In this document: positions 8,407 to 16,593 of the stretch, one piece after another
How the letters are laid out: every line of letters starts with the position of its first letter
Position numbering within the stretch: position 1 is the stretch's first letter
Source: Mycolicibacterium komossense
GTDB lineage: Bacteria > Actinomycetota > Actinomycetes > Mycobacteriales > Mycobacteriaceae
DNA length: 64,000 nt
Assembly: GCF_025822605.1 (NCBI RefSeq)
Contig: NZ_JACKTY010000046.1
Coordinates: 1 to 64,000, forward strand
Direction of reading: 5' to 3'
Translations under genes and position numbers: made by a program
Notes under the pieces: model-generated
Seen by the model: only the letters and a program-made list of their open reading frames with translations
Databases searched by the model: none
What the model was told of the DNA's origin: nothing

Positions 8407-10074
8407 TTATTCCAGCTGACAGACGAATCTCCTGCCGAGGGCCCGGGCGTACTGCTCATCGATGGCGTCCGCGCCGTACATGAAGTCGCCCGTCTTCGCC
8501 AGGATCGGGTGACAATCCCCGATGAGAGCGGCAAGGTGATCGTTGCGCAGGTAGAGCCAAGACCGATTCACGACGACGGCCGTGTAGTTCTCACGAAAAT
8601 AGCCGAGGGCGTAGATACCGGACGCGGTAGACCACACGCTGTGTGTCTGGATGACATCCGGTGCCCTGGTCTCGATCACTTGTTCCAACGACGAATAGCC
8701 GTTGTGTGCGAGTTCGCTGTTGGTCAGCAAGCCGAGGTCCAGAATCGCCAACTGTCTGCAGCAGAGGCCGGAGCCGCCCACATCAGGCATCAACACGGTG
8801 ACTGTGGGCAGGCCAAGTCGCACCCGTAATTCGTCAACCGCCTGCCCTGTCGCTCGGATAGCCGCCGGCGTCACGTGATCGAAGCGTTCGGGATGCCAAC
8901 GTAGAGCAAGCCCCTGCAGCCCCAAACCTGCAACGGTGAGAACAAGCAAAGCCGCGATTGCAGTCGCCAGGCGCCACGGTACTTCGAGTGCCGGCATGGC
9001 CACGGGTAGTCCATAGACCACAAGAACCACCATCAACGGTAGGACTGACTGCTCCATCCGCCCGAGATAGCCCCAGTTCGGACCGATGGCCAGATTGAAA
9101 CCGGCCACCGCAACGACGTAGCCAAGGATGAATCCGACGGCAGGTTGCCGACACCGTGCGATGAACAGCGCCCACCACATGCGCCGGTGCGGAAGGCGAG
9201 TACCCGCGAGCGCGACCACGGCCAGGATCACAGCGGGGGCCATGACGAAGATCAGTTCTTCGACGACGTATTTGGACCCCAGTAATTGCTCACCGATTGA
9301 GCCGCCCTTGGGATATGGGGCCCACCTCTTGGCGAGCATCGTGTTCGGCACGGCTGAGCCGAACACGCTCAACCGCACTGCGGTGATGACGATCAATGAC
9401 GACAGGGCACCGCCTGCGATTGCGCCCGCGCGGCGATAGTCACGACTCAGCATGGCGAACGTTCCAGCCGCGACAAGGAGATAGGCCCCCGCCTCGAATC
9501 GGACCCAGGGCGCCACCGCGCCCAATGAGATCAACGCGACGGGATGAAGCTGCCGCCGCCCGATCACCCAGACCATCGACAGCGCAAGCGCCGACAGCAC
9601 CGTCATCTCCATCCCGTTGGCTGTCTCGCTGAGGAAGGCTGCGGAGACAAAGACGACGAAACTCAAAGCCATTGCAGCACGCCTCAATACCACGCGTAAC
9701 AGTCGAAACAAGATAACTGCACCCACTGCACTGAAAACAGCGGACCAGAGTTGGCTGGCGGCGATCATGCCGTCGAAATCGAGTGGCACCAGGCTGTCGG
9801 TCGCTGCCAGGAGAGCAAACCAGAAGAGGCTGGAAAAGCCCTCGACGACCTCGCTGAACGGCGTCAGCGAAATCTTGCCCGTATCAGCGAAGGTTCTGGC
9901 GAACGCGGCGGTGATGGAACCGTCATCCCAGCCACGGTTCCCGACAGCGATGACCATCAGCACATGAGCAATGAGGACTGCGACGAACAGCGTGCATGCA
10001 CCTGCCCTTGTGGGCGTGAGTAATTGAGTCACCCTCCGGGGGCGACGTTGCTCTCGCATCACTGTTCGAGCCAT
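8407..10074 (-). CDS. polytopic GT-C-type glycosyltransferase, AftB-like
   Basis: 555 aa with about 9-10 predicted membrane helices and a soluble C-terminal domain of about 170 aa. The first outer loop has RGWDDGSITAAFARTFADTG followed by a V-E-G-F segment, resembling the DD...VEG(Y/F) signature of polyprenol-phosphate-sugar transferases such as the arabinosyltransferase AftB. This suggests transfer of a sugar from a lipid carrier on the outer membrane face. I chose ATG 10074 because the longer reading back to a TTG at 10242 would translate a hexanucleotide repeat into (Pro-Leu)n. Last gene of the glycan operon, 174 bp after the GNAT-like gene, so it may have its own promoter. Confidence 0.7.
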   Translation of the reverse strand: MARTVMREQRRPRRVTQLLTPTRAGACTLFVAVLIAHVLMVIAVGNRGWDDGSITAAFARTFADTGKISLTPFSEVVEGFSSLFWFALLAATDSLVPLDFDGMIAASQLWSAVFSAVGAVILFRLLRVVLRRAAMALSFVVFVSAAFLSETANGMEMTVLSALALSMVWVIGRRQLHPVALISLGAVAPWVRFEAGAYLLVAAGTFAMLSRDYRRAGAIAGGALSSLIVITAVRLSVFGSAVPNTMLAKRWAPYPKGGSIGEQLLGSKYVVEELIFVMAPAVILAVVALAGTRLPHRRMWWALFIARCRQPAVGFILGYVVAVAGFNLAIGPNWGYLGRMEQSVLPLMVVLVVYGLPVAMPALEVPWRLATAIAALLVLTVAGLGLQGLALRWHPERFDHVTPAAIRATGQAVDELRVRLGLPTVTVLMPDVGGSGLCCRQLAILDLGLLTNSELAHNGYSSLEQVIETRAPDVIQTHSVWSTASGIYALGYFRENYTAVVVNRSWLYLRNDHLAALIGDCHPILAKTGDFMYGADAIDEQYARALGRRFVCQLE

Positions 10075-10203
10075 CGTATTAGTCCCGAGTGCGGACTTCG
10101 TTATCCTGCGTAACAACAGGATTCGCCAGGCTACGTTGTGGAATGCCAGATTTGAGAGCCCTGAAAAGAAGGACGTTGACAAGCAGCAAAGCGAGAGGCA
10201 CTG

Positions 10204-10242
10204 CAATGGCAATGGCAATGGCAATGGCAATGGCAATGGCAA
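10204..10242. repeat. hexanucleotide microsatellite (CAATGG)6
   Basis: Six perfect CAATGG units plus CAA, in the 174-bp gap between the GNAT-like gene (ends 10249) and the AftB-like gene (starts 10074). A copy-number change would not shift a frame but would change leader or promoter spacing by 6 bp per unit. Confidence 0.95.
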
Positions 10243-10248
10243 ACGCGG

Positions 10249-11211
10249 TCATAGCGACGCGGCCTTTTTCTCATCGTCGAATCGACGGCTGGGTTTGGCC
10301 GCGTGCCGCGGGCCGCCTTGCGCACCGACGACCTTCGACCTCCTCCCCGGAAAACTGCCGCGACTCCAGGGCACGCACTCGAGCTCGCTGTAGAGATAGT
10401 CGATCTGCTCGGGTTCCAAACTGGCGCTGCGGAGCAGCTTGGGCCAGTCGTCGAGCCTGAAGGACAGGCGAGGCCGGTGCTCGATGATCCGCAGCTCAGC
10501 CATGGTGGCCACCAATCGGTGCCGAACCAGCAGGTGCCGGCCCAACTGGGGCAGGGCTAGCCGGAACAGGCCGGGGTTGCTGACGTGGAGCACTACCGCA
10601 AATACCGGCACATCCCGGTACTTGAACTCCCGGTACATCACAAAGCAGTGCTCCCCACGGCGAATCAGTACGAGATGTTGCGCCGCAAGGGATCCGACGT
10701 GATCAAGATAGATCTTCAACTCCGACCCGGTCAGCGTTCTCTCGATAACCTCCGGCTTCGCGCTGATCCTGGTCCGGCGCGGTACGCTGGGCCACGGCAT
10801 GTTGGGGATCAGCGCCGCCGACGTATCAAGGAAGTGAAACTTCAGCCAGGGCAAGATTTCCTGCGAGCCACGGTCGGGCGATAATACCGTGAAGTGAAAG
10901 TCGCTCTGCGCCAGCAGGGCTGAGAGCAACGATATGCTCCTGGACCGGTACGCCGGTAGCACACACCACGATCCCAGATTGCAGAACCGCTCCACCCGTC
11001 CGGCGATCAGCCGCTCGGAGTAGAGCGCCAACAAAGTCCCGACGACGCGCTGCCCGTCGCGCAGCATGAAGCCGTGGTTCGGCGCCTCTCCCCTCCACGG
11101 CACCGTGGAACATGCCATCTCCCAAGGCACGCTGTCATTCAGATTGGTGCGCAGGAAGTCCGCCACAGCGCCGACATCCGCGCCGGTGATGGGAGCCAAC
11201 TCGACGGTCAC
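10249..11211 (-). CDS. GNAT-fold-like protein, candidate acyl/aminoacyl transferase
   Basis: 320 aa from a GTG at 11211 that overlaps the KamA stop (GTGA), so it is translationally coupled; this start is preferred over the longer reading. Features: an N-terminal segment VELAPITGADVGAVADFL typical of GNAT beta1-alpha1, a central GFMLRDGQRVVGTLLALYS strand pair and CVLPAYRSRS, resembling the acetyl-CoA-binding motif V-x-P-x-(Y/H)-R. It contains no membrane helix. Because it directly follows the mutase and lies beside the A/PCP pair, it could transfer the activated amino acid onto a sugar amine, but that is inference; plain N-acetylation is the simpler alternative. Confidence 0.6.
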   Translation of the reverse strand: MTVELAPITGADVGAVADFLRTNLNDSVPWEMACSTVPWRGEAPNHGFMLRDGQRVVGTLLALYSERLIAGRVERFCNLGSWCVLPAYRSRSISLLSALLAQSDFHFTVLSPDRGSQEILPWLKFHFLDTSAALIPNMPWPSVPRRTRISAKPEVIERTLTGSELKIYLDHVGSLAAQHLVLIRRGEHCFVMYREFKYRDVPVFAVVLHVSNPGLFRLALPQLGRHLLVRHRLVATMAELRIIEHRPRLSFRLDDWPKLLRSASLEPEQIDYLYSELECVPWSRGSFPGRRSKVVGAQGGPRHAAKPSRRFDDEKKAASL

Positions 11212-12656
11212 CTCACGAGCCCTTCCGGCGCAACCGAACGTGTGCCGCCCGGACCGCGGCAATTCGCTCGCCACCACGCCTGACCTGCCGCCGGTAGACT
11301 ATCGATCGGGTCGTAGAAGGGGTAGACGCGGCTCAGCGCATCGACATCTGTTGCCTCCAAACCTGTTCGGTAGTTCTTACTCCAGTATGAGATGCCGCGA
11401 GTCCGGTCATAGCGCGCGACCTGATGGACCCATCGCTTGCCTACGTAGGGAACATCGCACACCAGTCGTGGCGTCGCGAAGCCGGGCAGATAGCCCATGA
11501 TGGCCAATTGCAACTCCTGGGCCTCCCACAGCGCGATCCGCCAATGCTCGGCGGACGGGATCATGTCGCACATGTAGAAGTAGTACGGCAGGATACTCGC
11601 TTCACCCTGTAGCGCGAAGCACAGATCGAGCAGGTCGTCGGCGGTAGCGTTCACCCCGCGCATCAACACCCCCTGGTTGCGAATGTCATGTAGCCCTGCG
11701 TCCAGCAGGGCCCTCGTGGCGGCCGCGACCATGGGCGTCACCGACTGCACGTGGTTGATGTGGGTGTGCAGCGCCAGGTTGACCCCACGGCTGGATGCGG
11801 TCTGCGCGACACGGCTCACTCCGTCGATCACGTCTGGCTGCAGCCAGTGTTGCGGCAGGGCGGCCAGGGCTTTGGTCGCCAACCGGATATCACGGATGGA
11901 GTCGATTTCCAGCAGTCGCAGGAGAAACGATTCCAATCGTCGCCAGGGAACGTTGGCCACATCACCGCCGGACACCACGACATCACGCACCGTGGGGTTG
12001 GTACGCAGGTAGTCCAACATTCGCTCCTGCCGCTCGGCGGGCTGCAGTGCCAGCCTGGCCTTGTTGACCGTCGGTGTGGAATTTCCGACGAGATCCATCC
12101 GAGTGCAGTGCCCGCAATACTGGGGGCAGGTCGACAGCAGTTCGGCGAGCACCTTGGTCGGATACCGATGGGTCAGTCCCTCCACCACCCACATGTCGCT
12201 CTCGTGCAGCGAATCTCGCTCAGCAAACGGATGCGAACACCATTCCTGTTCACGGTCACTGAGTACGGGCAGCATGTATCGGCGGATCGGATCGGCATAG
12301 AAGGCATCGGCGAGCCCGTGCCGATTCGGTTCGTGATGCGGCGCAATAGTGTTCAGCATCTGCGGCGGCAGCAGCATCGACATGGTGGCCCGCTGCTGTT
12401 GATCTGCGGTCAGGTCGGCGTAGAACCGCTCTTCGAGCAGCTCCCCTACCACCGCCCGCAGCTGACCGACGTTCTTGACCGAGTGTGCCCGCTGCCATTG
12501 GGGATCTCGCCACTCCGATTCGGTCACCGTCGCCCAGCCGGGATATCGCCGCCAATCCGGTTCGGACAACGTCGTGCGTACATAGCGATACGGCTGCTCG
12601 GTGACGGCGGTAAAGCCGGAAGTGGCAGACTCGGCGAGCTCATCGACTAATGTCAT
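11208..12656 (-). CDS. lysine-2,3-aminomutase-like radical SAM/PLP enzyme
   Basis: 482 aa. Radical SAM Cx3Cx2C is present as Cys177, Cys181 and Cys184 (CPQYCGHC), with SGGD at 229-232 and a candidate PLP lysine at Lys407 (VPYVGKRW), all in KamA order. KamA moves the alpha-amino group of lysine to the beta carbon. From memory, two Asp residues of KamA hold the lysine side-chain amine: the one in GVND reads GVNA here (Ala337), while the one in CD is kept (Asp364). The substrate may therefore differ from lysine. The N-terminal 120 residues are longer than in clostridial KamA. Overlaps the amine oxidase by 17 bp. Probably supplies an unusual beta-amino acid to the A/PCP pair. Confidence 0.85.
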   Translation of the reverse strand: MTLVDELAESATSGFTAVTEQPYRYVRTTLSEPDWRRYPGWATVTESEWRDPQWQRAHSVKNVGQLRAVVGELLEERFYADLTADQQQRATMSMLLPPQMLNTIAPHHEPNRHGLADAFYADPIRRYMLPVLSDREQEWCSHPFAERDSLHESDMWVVEGLTHRYPTKVLAELLSTCPQYCGHCTRMDLVGNSTPTVNKARLALQPAERQERMLDYLRTNPTVRDVVVSGGDVANVPWRRLESFLLRLLEIDSIRDIRLATKALAALPQHWLQPDVIDGVSRVAQTASSRGVNLALHTHINHVQSVTPMVAAATRALLDAGLHDIRNQGVLMRGVNATADDLLDLCFALQGEASILPYYFYMCDMIPSAEHWRIALWEAQELQLAIMGYLPGFATPRLVCDVPYVGKRWVHQVARYDRTRGISYWSKNYRTGLEATDVDALSRVYPFYDPIDSLPAAGQAWWRANCRGPGGTRSVAPEGLVR

Positions 12657-14040
12657 GCGTCATAACCTTTCTGGTATCGGCGACCAGTTCGGCGCCGCGG
12701 ATCAATTCACTGGCTACCCGTCGGCCTGATCTGATCGCGCCCTCCATCAACCCGAAGAACTCCAGGCTGGTTTCGGTGCCTGCCCAGTGGACCCGACCAT
12801 GCGGTTCGGTCAGTGTCGGCCCCAGACGCAACCAGTCACCGGGGCCGAACAATGCGGCGTAACACCCTCGGCTGTATTCGTCAGCCAGCCAGTCGGTGAC
12901 CGAGTATCCGGTCGGCGGCGGCAGGGTCGGAAAGAGCCGACTGATTTGGGATATAGCTGCGACGCGCTGCTCGTTCGGCGATAACACACTGAACGCCGAT
13001 GCTGCTGCGCCGGTGACGAATCCGGTCAGAATTCCTGCCGATTCGTCCGGCGGGGAATCATCGACCGTGGAGAGCAAGGGCCCCTGGTCGCTCACCGACC
13101 ACCCGGACAACCCCTGCGCACGCCAGATCGGAGCCGGATAACTCAGATGCACCTTGATCGCGCACCCTCGGCCCGTGGCCCCCGTGGCCCGCGGCACCCG
13201 CAGTCCGGGTCGGAAATCGATGCCTTGCGCCAGCAACGGCGGTATGGCAGCGACGACCTGGTCGGCTCGATACTCTGAGCTGACGCCATCGCCGGGCGAA
13301 ACACACTGCACCACAACCTCGTCGACGTCCTGCTTGATCGCGCAGACCCGAACGCCCAACTGCACCCGATCCCCGAGCCGGTCCGCCAGGGCCAGACAGA
13401 GCAGGTGTGCACCACCGTCGATCCGCCATTGCTGAGCGCCGCCCTCGAAAGCATTGAGGTACCGGATCCCGCCGCCAGAGCGTAGGTAGAAGGCCATGTG
13501 CAGAACGGAAATCTCTGCGGGGTCGGCGGCCATCATCTCGCCGAGGAACAGGGGGCAGAAAATACGCGCGTCCGGATGCTCGACCTCGTCCTCCAGCCAC
13601 CGCGCGACCGTCAGCCGGTCGAGACGGCTCGCGTCCTGGCTCTGCCACGGAGCATCGGGCCGTACCTGAGTGACCAACCCTTCGAGCCGGTCGAACAGAT
13701 CGCCGAGCGCAACCACGTCCAGTGGGGGTAGCCGGCTCGCGCTGGTCCTGCGCTGATCGGACACCAGGAAAGTGCTGCCCCCGACCATGTCGGTAGCGAC
13801 CAAATCCAGCCCGTACTCTTCGATCATCGCGAGTAGCTCGGTGTGCCGCGCCCCCAGATAGGCGGCGCCCGCGTCCGCCATGACGCTCGTCGATATCGGA
13901 ACACCATGCATTCGGCCGCCGACCCGATCCCGGGCTTCGAGCACCTTGACCTCCGCGCCCGCCGCCATAAGATCGACCGCGGCGGTCAAACCGGCCAGCC
14001 CGGCGCCGACGACAACAACGCGCATACCGGTGCCGGTCAT
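12640..14040 (-). CDS. flavin-containing amine oxidase
   Basis: 466 aa FAD enzyme of the monoamine oxidase/phytoene desaturase class. Dinucleotide motif VVVVGAGLAGLTAA with the following EARDRVGGRM (residues about 8-45), and a C-terminal FAD motif HWAGTETSLEFFGLMEGAIRSG. It probably oxidises a C-N bond, either of the mutase product, of the PCP-bound amino acid or of an amino sugar; which of these cannot be read from sequence. Its ATG overlaps the PCP stop (ATGA), so it is tightly coupled with the carrier protein. Confidence 0.8.
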   Translation of the reverse strand: MTGTGMRVVVVGAGLAGLTAAVDLMAAGAEVKVLEARDRVGGRMHGVPISTSVMADAGAAYLGARHTELLAMIEEYGLDLVATDMVGGSTFLVSDQRRTSASRLPPLDVVALGDLFDRLEGLVTQVRPDAPWQSQDASRLDRLTVARWLEDEVEHPDARIFCPLFLGEMMAADPAEISVLHMAFYLRSGGGIRYLNAFEGGAQQWRIDGGAHLLCLALADRLGDRVQLGVRVCAIKQDVDEVVVQCVSPGDGVSSEYRADQVVAAIPPLLAQGIDFRPGLRVPRATGATGRGCAIKVHLSYPAPIWRAQGLSGWSVSDQGPLLSTVDDSPPDESAGILTGFVTGAAASAFSVLSPNEQRVAAISQISRLFPTLPPPTGYSVTDWLADEYSRGCYAALFGPGDWLRLGPTLTEPHGRVHWAGTETSLEFFGLMEGAIRSGRRVASELIRGAELVADTRKVMTHDISR

Positions 14041-14258
14041 AACTTCGCACCCGCGACTCTATCGAACAGTCCCTCAGGAGAGGGCTTTTCGAGGAAGTCG
14101 TCGTACATCAACTCGATGCCGAAATCGCGCGCGATTGCGCTGAGGACCCGCGTGGCCAGTAGCGAGTCGCCGCCGAGGTCGAAGAAATCGGAGTTCGGTT
14201 CCACCTCGTCTGTGTCAAGTATCCTTCGGAAAATGTGGACCATATGGTCGGGGCTCAT
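14037..14258 (-). CDS. stand-alone peptidyl/acyl carrier protein
   Basis: 73 aa. Carrier-protein motif FFDLGGDSLLATRV with the phosphopantetheine serine at Ser32; GGDS is of the NRPS (PCP) type. Its ATG overlaps the adenylation gene stop by 4 bp, so the A enzyme and its carrier are made together. It probably holds the amino acid activated by the neighbouring enzyme as a thioester, as DltC does for DltA. No condensation or thioesterase domain is encoded nearby, so the acyl group must be handed to a separate transferase. Confidence 0.85.
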   Translation of the reverse strand: MSPDHMVHIFRRILDTDEVEPNSDFFDLGGDSLLATRVLSAIARDFGIELMYDDFLEKPSPEGLFDRVAGAKL

Positions 14259-15787
14259 CGGTCTGCTCCTTTGTTGTCGTGTTCTGCAGCGGCGCGACGG
14301 GTTCCCGTCCGGTCAAGTTTCCCGCTGGCCGTGTAGGCCAGACGAGATACGAATTGGACTCTGGCAGGGACGAATTGAATCGGTAGACGGCTCCGGACAT
14401 ACTCCTTGAGATCGGCCGTACTGACGATGCCGGACAGCGCCACGTACGCCACCAGCACGGTCCGCCCGAGTCGTCTTTCGCCGACTACGACAGCGCCCGA
14501 GACCGCGGGGTGAGAATTGAGCTGCGCCTCTACTTCGGCCGGATGCACACGCACACCAGCGACTTTCACCTGCTCATCGGTGCGTCCGCGGGAGTACAGC
14601 AACTGATTCTGGCCCCGGCTGACGATATCGCCGGTCCGGAACCAGCGGACCGGTCCCGAGCCGTCATCGACGAAGGGGAATCCTCTGGCAGTGAGCTCGG
14701 GGAGCCCGAGGTAGCCGGTAGCCAGCGCAGGCCCAGAGATCCACAGTTCACCCTCAGCGGTGACGTGATCACGTACGTGGGGTAATGGACGCCCCAGTGA
14801 AATCTCGGAGGTGCGGGACTCAAACTCTGGCTCGGTATCGGGACCGGTCAGCTGCACCGCGTGAGTCACCATCGTTGTTTCGGTGCACCCGTACGTGTTC
14901 AGCAGCCTGGCGTGCCCGGTAACGAGATCTCTCCACTGCCCCAATCGAGTCGGATCGATCCGCTCACCCCCGATAACCACAAGTCGCACACAGTCCGGCA
15001 GGGCCATCTGCTCCTCGTCCAGGAACAGCACCAATTCGTGCCAGAATGCGGTTGGCAGGTCGAGCACGGTGATCTTTCGCTCCGCCAGCATGCGGACAAA
15101 CAGCGGCAGCGACCCGCAGTGCGCCACATCGTCGAAAACCATTGTGGCCCCTGCGGTCAGTGCGGGAAGCATCTCCTCGAGGCAAGTGTCCCAACCGAGC
15201 GAGGCGAATTGGAGCACTCGATCCTCCGGAGTGAGCGCAAACAGCTCCCGCAGTGCGCGCACAGTGACAGTCAGGGCGAGTCGCGAGACCGCCACCGGCT
15301 TCGGGTTGCCGGTCGACCCGGAAGTGCAGAGAACGTATGCCGCATCCGTTGGTTGGCAAGTACTTTCCCAGATGCCGTCGTCCGCTAGTGGGTTGTCCCC
15401 GTCGAGTGTCTCGATTCGTACGTTCGTAGGCGCACAGAGACCTGGGGCCACCGCGTACAGCCGGTCCAGGGCCAGTACAGCTGTCAGGTCCTGCTTCCTC
15501 GCGTCCGGAAAGGCGGCGTCGATAGGACAGTAGGCGGCTCCGGCTTGCAGTATCCCGAGAAGGTGTTCCACCACCGCCGGCGTGTGAGTGACCAATGCAC
15601 CGATCAGGCGTGGCGATCCGCCGAAGCCCCGAGCTCGATAGCGGGATGCGGTGAGCCGGACGCGATTCGCCAGCTGGCGGTAGGTGATCACGATGTCGCC
15701 GTGCATCACAGCCGGACGATCTGGCCAGTTGCGAGCCGCGGCAGCGAAGTCCATTACCACGTCATCGGTTTCGGGGATTGTCTTCAC
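14255..15787 (-). CDS. stand-alone NRPS-type adenylation enzyme (amino-acid-PCP ligase)
   Basis: About 510 aa from a GTG at 15787 that overlaps the GH16 stop (GTGA); the in-frame extension upstream lies inside the GH16 gene and is rejected. All adenylation cores are visible: VLCTSGSTGNPKP (A3), NTYGCTETTM (A5), WFRTGDIV (A7), GRTDEQVKVAGVRVHPAEVE (A8) and ASGKLDR with the A10 lysine. The A4 region reads VLDLPTAFW. It activates an amino or carboxylic acid as AMP ester and loads the adjacent PCP. Single-domain layout beside a single carrier protein resembles DltA/DltC. The substrate is unknown, and the mutase product is an attractive candidate. Confidence 0.85.
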   Translation of the reverse strand: MKTIPETDDVVMDFAAAARNWPDRPAVMHGDIVITYRQLANRVRLTASRYRARGFGGSPRLIGALVTHTPAVVEHLLGILQAGAAYCPIDAAFPDARKQDLTAVLALDRLYAVAPGLCAPTNVRIETLDGDNPLADDGIWESTCQPTDAAYVLCTSGSTGNPKPVAVSRLALTVTVRALRELFALTPEDRVLQFASLGWDTCLEEMLPALTAGATMVFDDVAHCGSLPLFVRMLAERKITVLDLPTAFWHELVLFLDEEQMALPDCVRLVVIGGERIDPTRLGQWRDLVTGHARLLNTYGCTETTMVTHAVQLTGPDTEPEFESRTSEISLGRPLPHVRDHVTAEGELWISGPALATGYLGLPELTARGFPFVDDGSGPVRWFRTGDIVSRGQNQLLYSRGRTDEQVKVAGVRVHPAEVEAQLNSHPAVSGAVVVGERRLGRTVLVAYVALSGIVSTADLKEYVRSRLPIQFVPARVQFVSRLAYTASGKLDRTGTRRAAAEHDNKGADR

Positions 15788-16593
15788 ATCGGCTCCCAGC
15801 GAAACCAGTCGACCAGCATGGTCGCCGGCAGTGGGGTCGAGTTGTCGGGTGGGCCGGCCCAGTCGCCCCCGACCGCCAGGTTCAAGATGGCGTACATCGG
15901 TCGGTTGAAAATCCACCGAGCCTCTGCCGGAAGGGAATCCGGCGTGAAGGTGCCAATCGTCATATCATCGATGCCGATAGTGATGGCGTCGGGCACATGT
16001 TTCACCCAGTACTCGTGAAAGGCGGTCGACAAGTCGGGTATGGGGCCACTGAAGGCAACCTGATAGGTGCCCGAGTTGCCGTTGTTCGGGCCATGGATGG
16101 TCGAGTGATATGTGTTGGCATTGCTCACGAGTTCGATCACGTCTATTTCGCCGGAGTTCGGCCAGGGCGTCGTGTCCTCGTCCGCTCCGACCAGCCAGAA
16201 CGCCGGCCAAAGGCCCTGTCCCGACGGCATCTTGATACGTGCAGTGATCTTCCCGTACCCCAGGCTCAGTTTGTTCTTCGTCTGAACCCGTCCCGATTCG
16301 AAGCCGTGTTCGGTCTCGACGGCACGAATGGCGAGGTTGCCCTGACCGTCGAGGACAGCATCGGCGGCCCGGTAGGTTTCGATGCCGGAATCCCAGTCAC
16401 CCCCGGTGACGTTGCTCCACCACCCCGGATTCGGGGCGGCCCCGGCAGGCCCGTTGAAATCATCGAAAACCGCGGTAGACGCCGATGCGCAACCGGTGGG
16501 GAATATCGCCCCTACAGCGAAATGAGCTGCAGTGATGACACATAAAACGCGGGCGCGCAGACTGCGGCGGGTCGCCTTTCCATCCTCACCCAT
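15784..16593 (-). CDS. secreted GH16-family endoglycosidase
   Basis: 269 aa from ATG 16593 (8-bp overlap with the deacetylase). N-terminal export signal (LCVITAAHFAVGAIFPTGC); the TGC-A could be a weak lipobox. The rest is a GH16 beta-jelly roll with the catalytic E-x-D-x-x-E signature as GEIDVIEL, preceded by the LWPAFWLVGADED substrate-cleft motif and ending with VDWFRWEPM. GH16 enzymes cut or transglycosylate beta-1,3/1,4-glucans and galactans. Within a glycan operon it probably trims, releases or anchors the polymer outside the membrane, like other depolymerases encoded in exopolysaccharide loci. Confidence 0.85.
   Translation of the reverse strand: MGEDGKATRRSLRARVLCVITAAHFAVGAIFPTGCASASTAVFDDFNGPAGAAPNPGWWSNVTGGDWDSGIETYRAADAVLDGQGNLAIRAVETEHGFESGRVQTKNKLSLGYGKITARIKMPSGQGLWPAFWLVGADEDTTPWPNSGEIDVIELVSNANTYHSTIHGPNNGNSGTYQVAFSGPIPDLSTAFHEYWVKHVPDAITIGIDDMTIGTFTPDSLPAEARWIFNRPMYAILNLAVGGDWAGPPDNSTPLPATMLVDWFRWEPM

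Noticed and set aside
10075..10242. N-terminal extension of the AftB-like protein containing (Pro-Leu)n
   Set aside because: It starts with TTG inside the microsatellite and has no family similarity; ATG 10074 leads straight into the first membrane helix.
10204..10242. Classic on/off phase variation by frameshift
   Set aside because: The unit is 6 bp, so slippage cannot change the frame; only spacing effects are possible.
11751..12650. 299-aa plus-strand frame opposite the KamA-like gene
   Set aside because: Antisense shadow of a well-supported radical SAM gene; no motifs.
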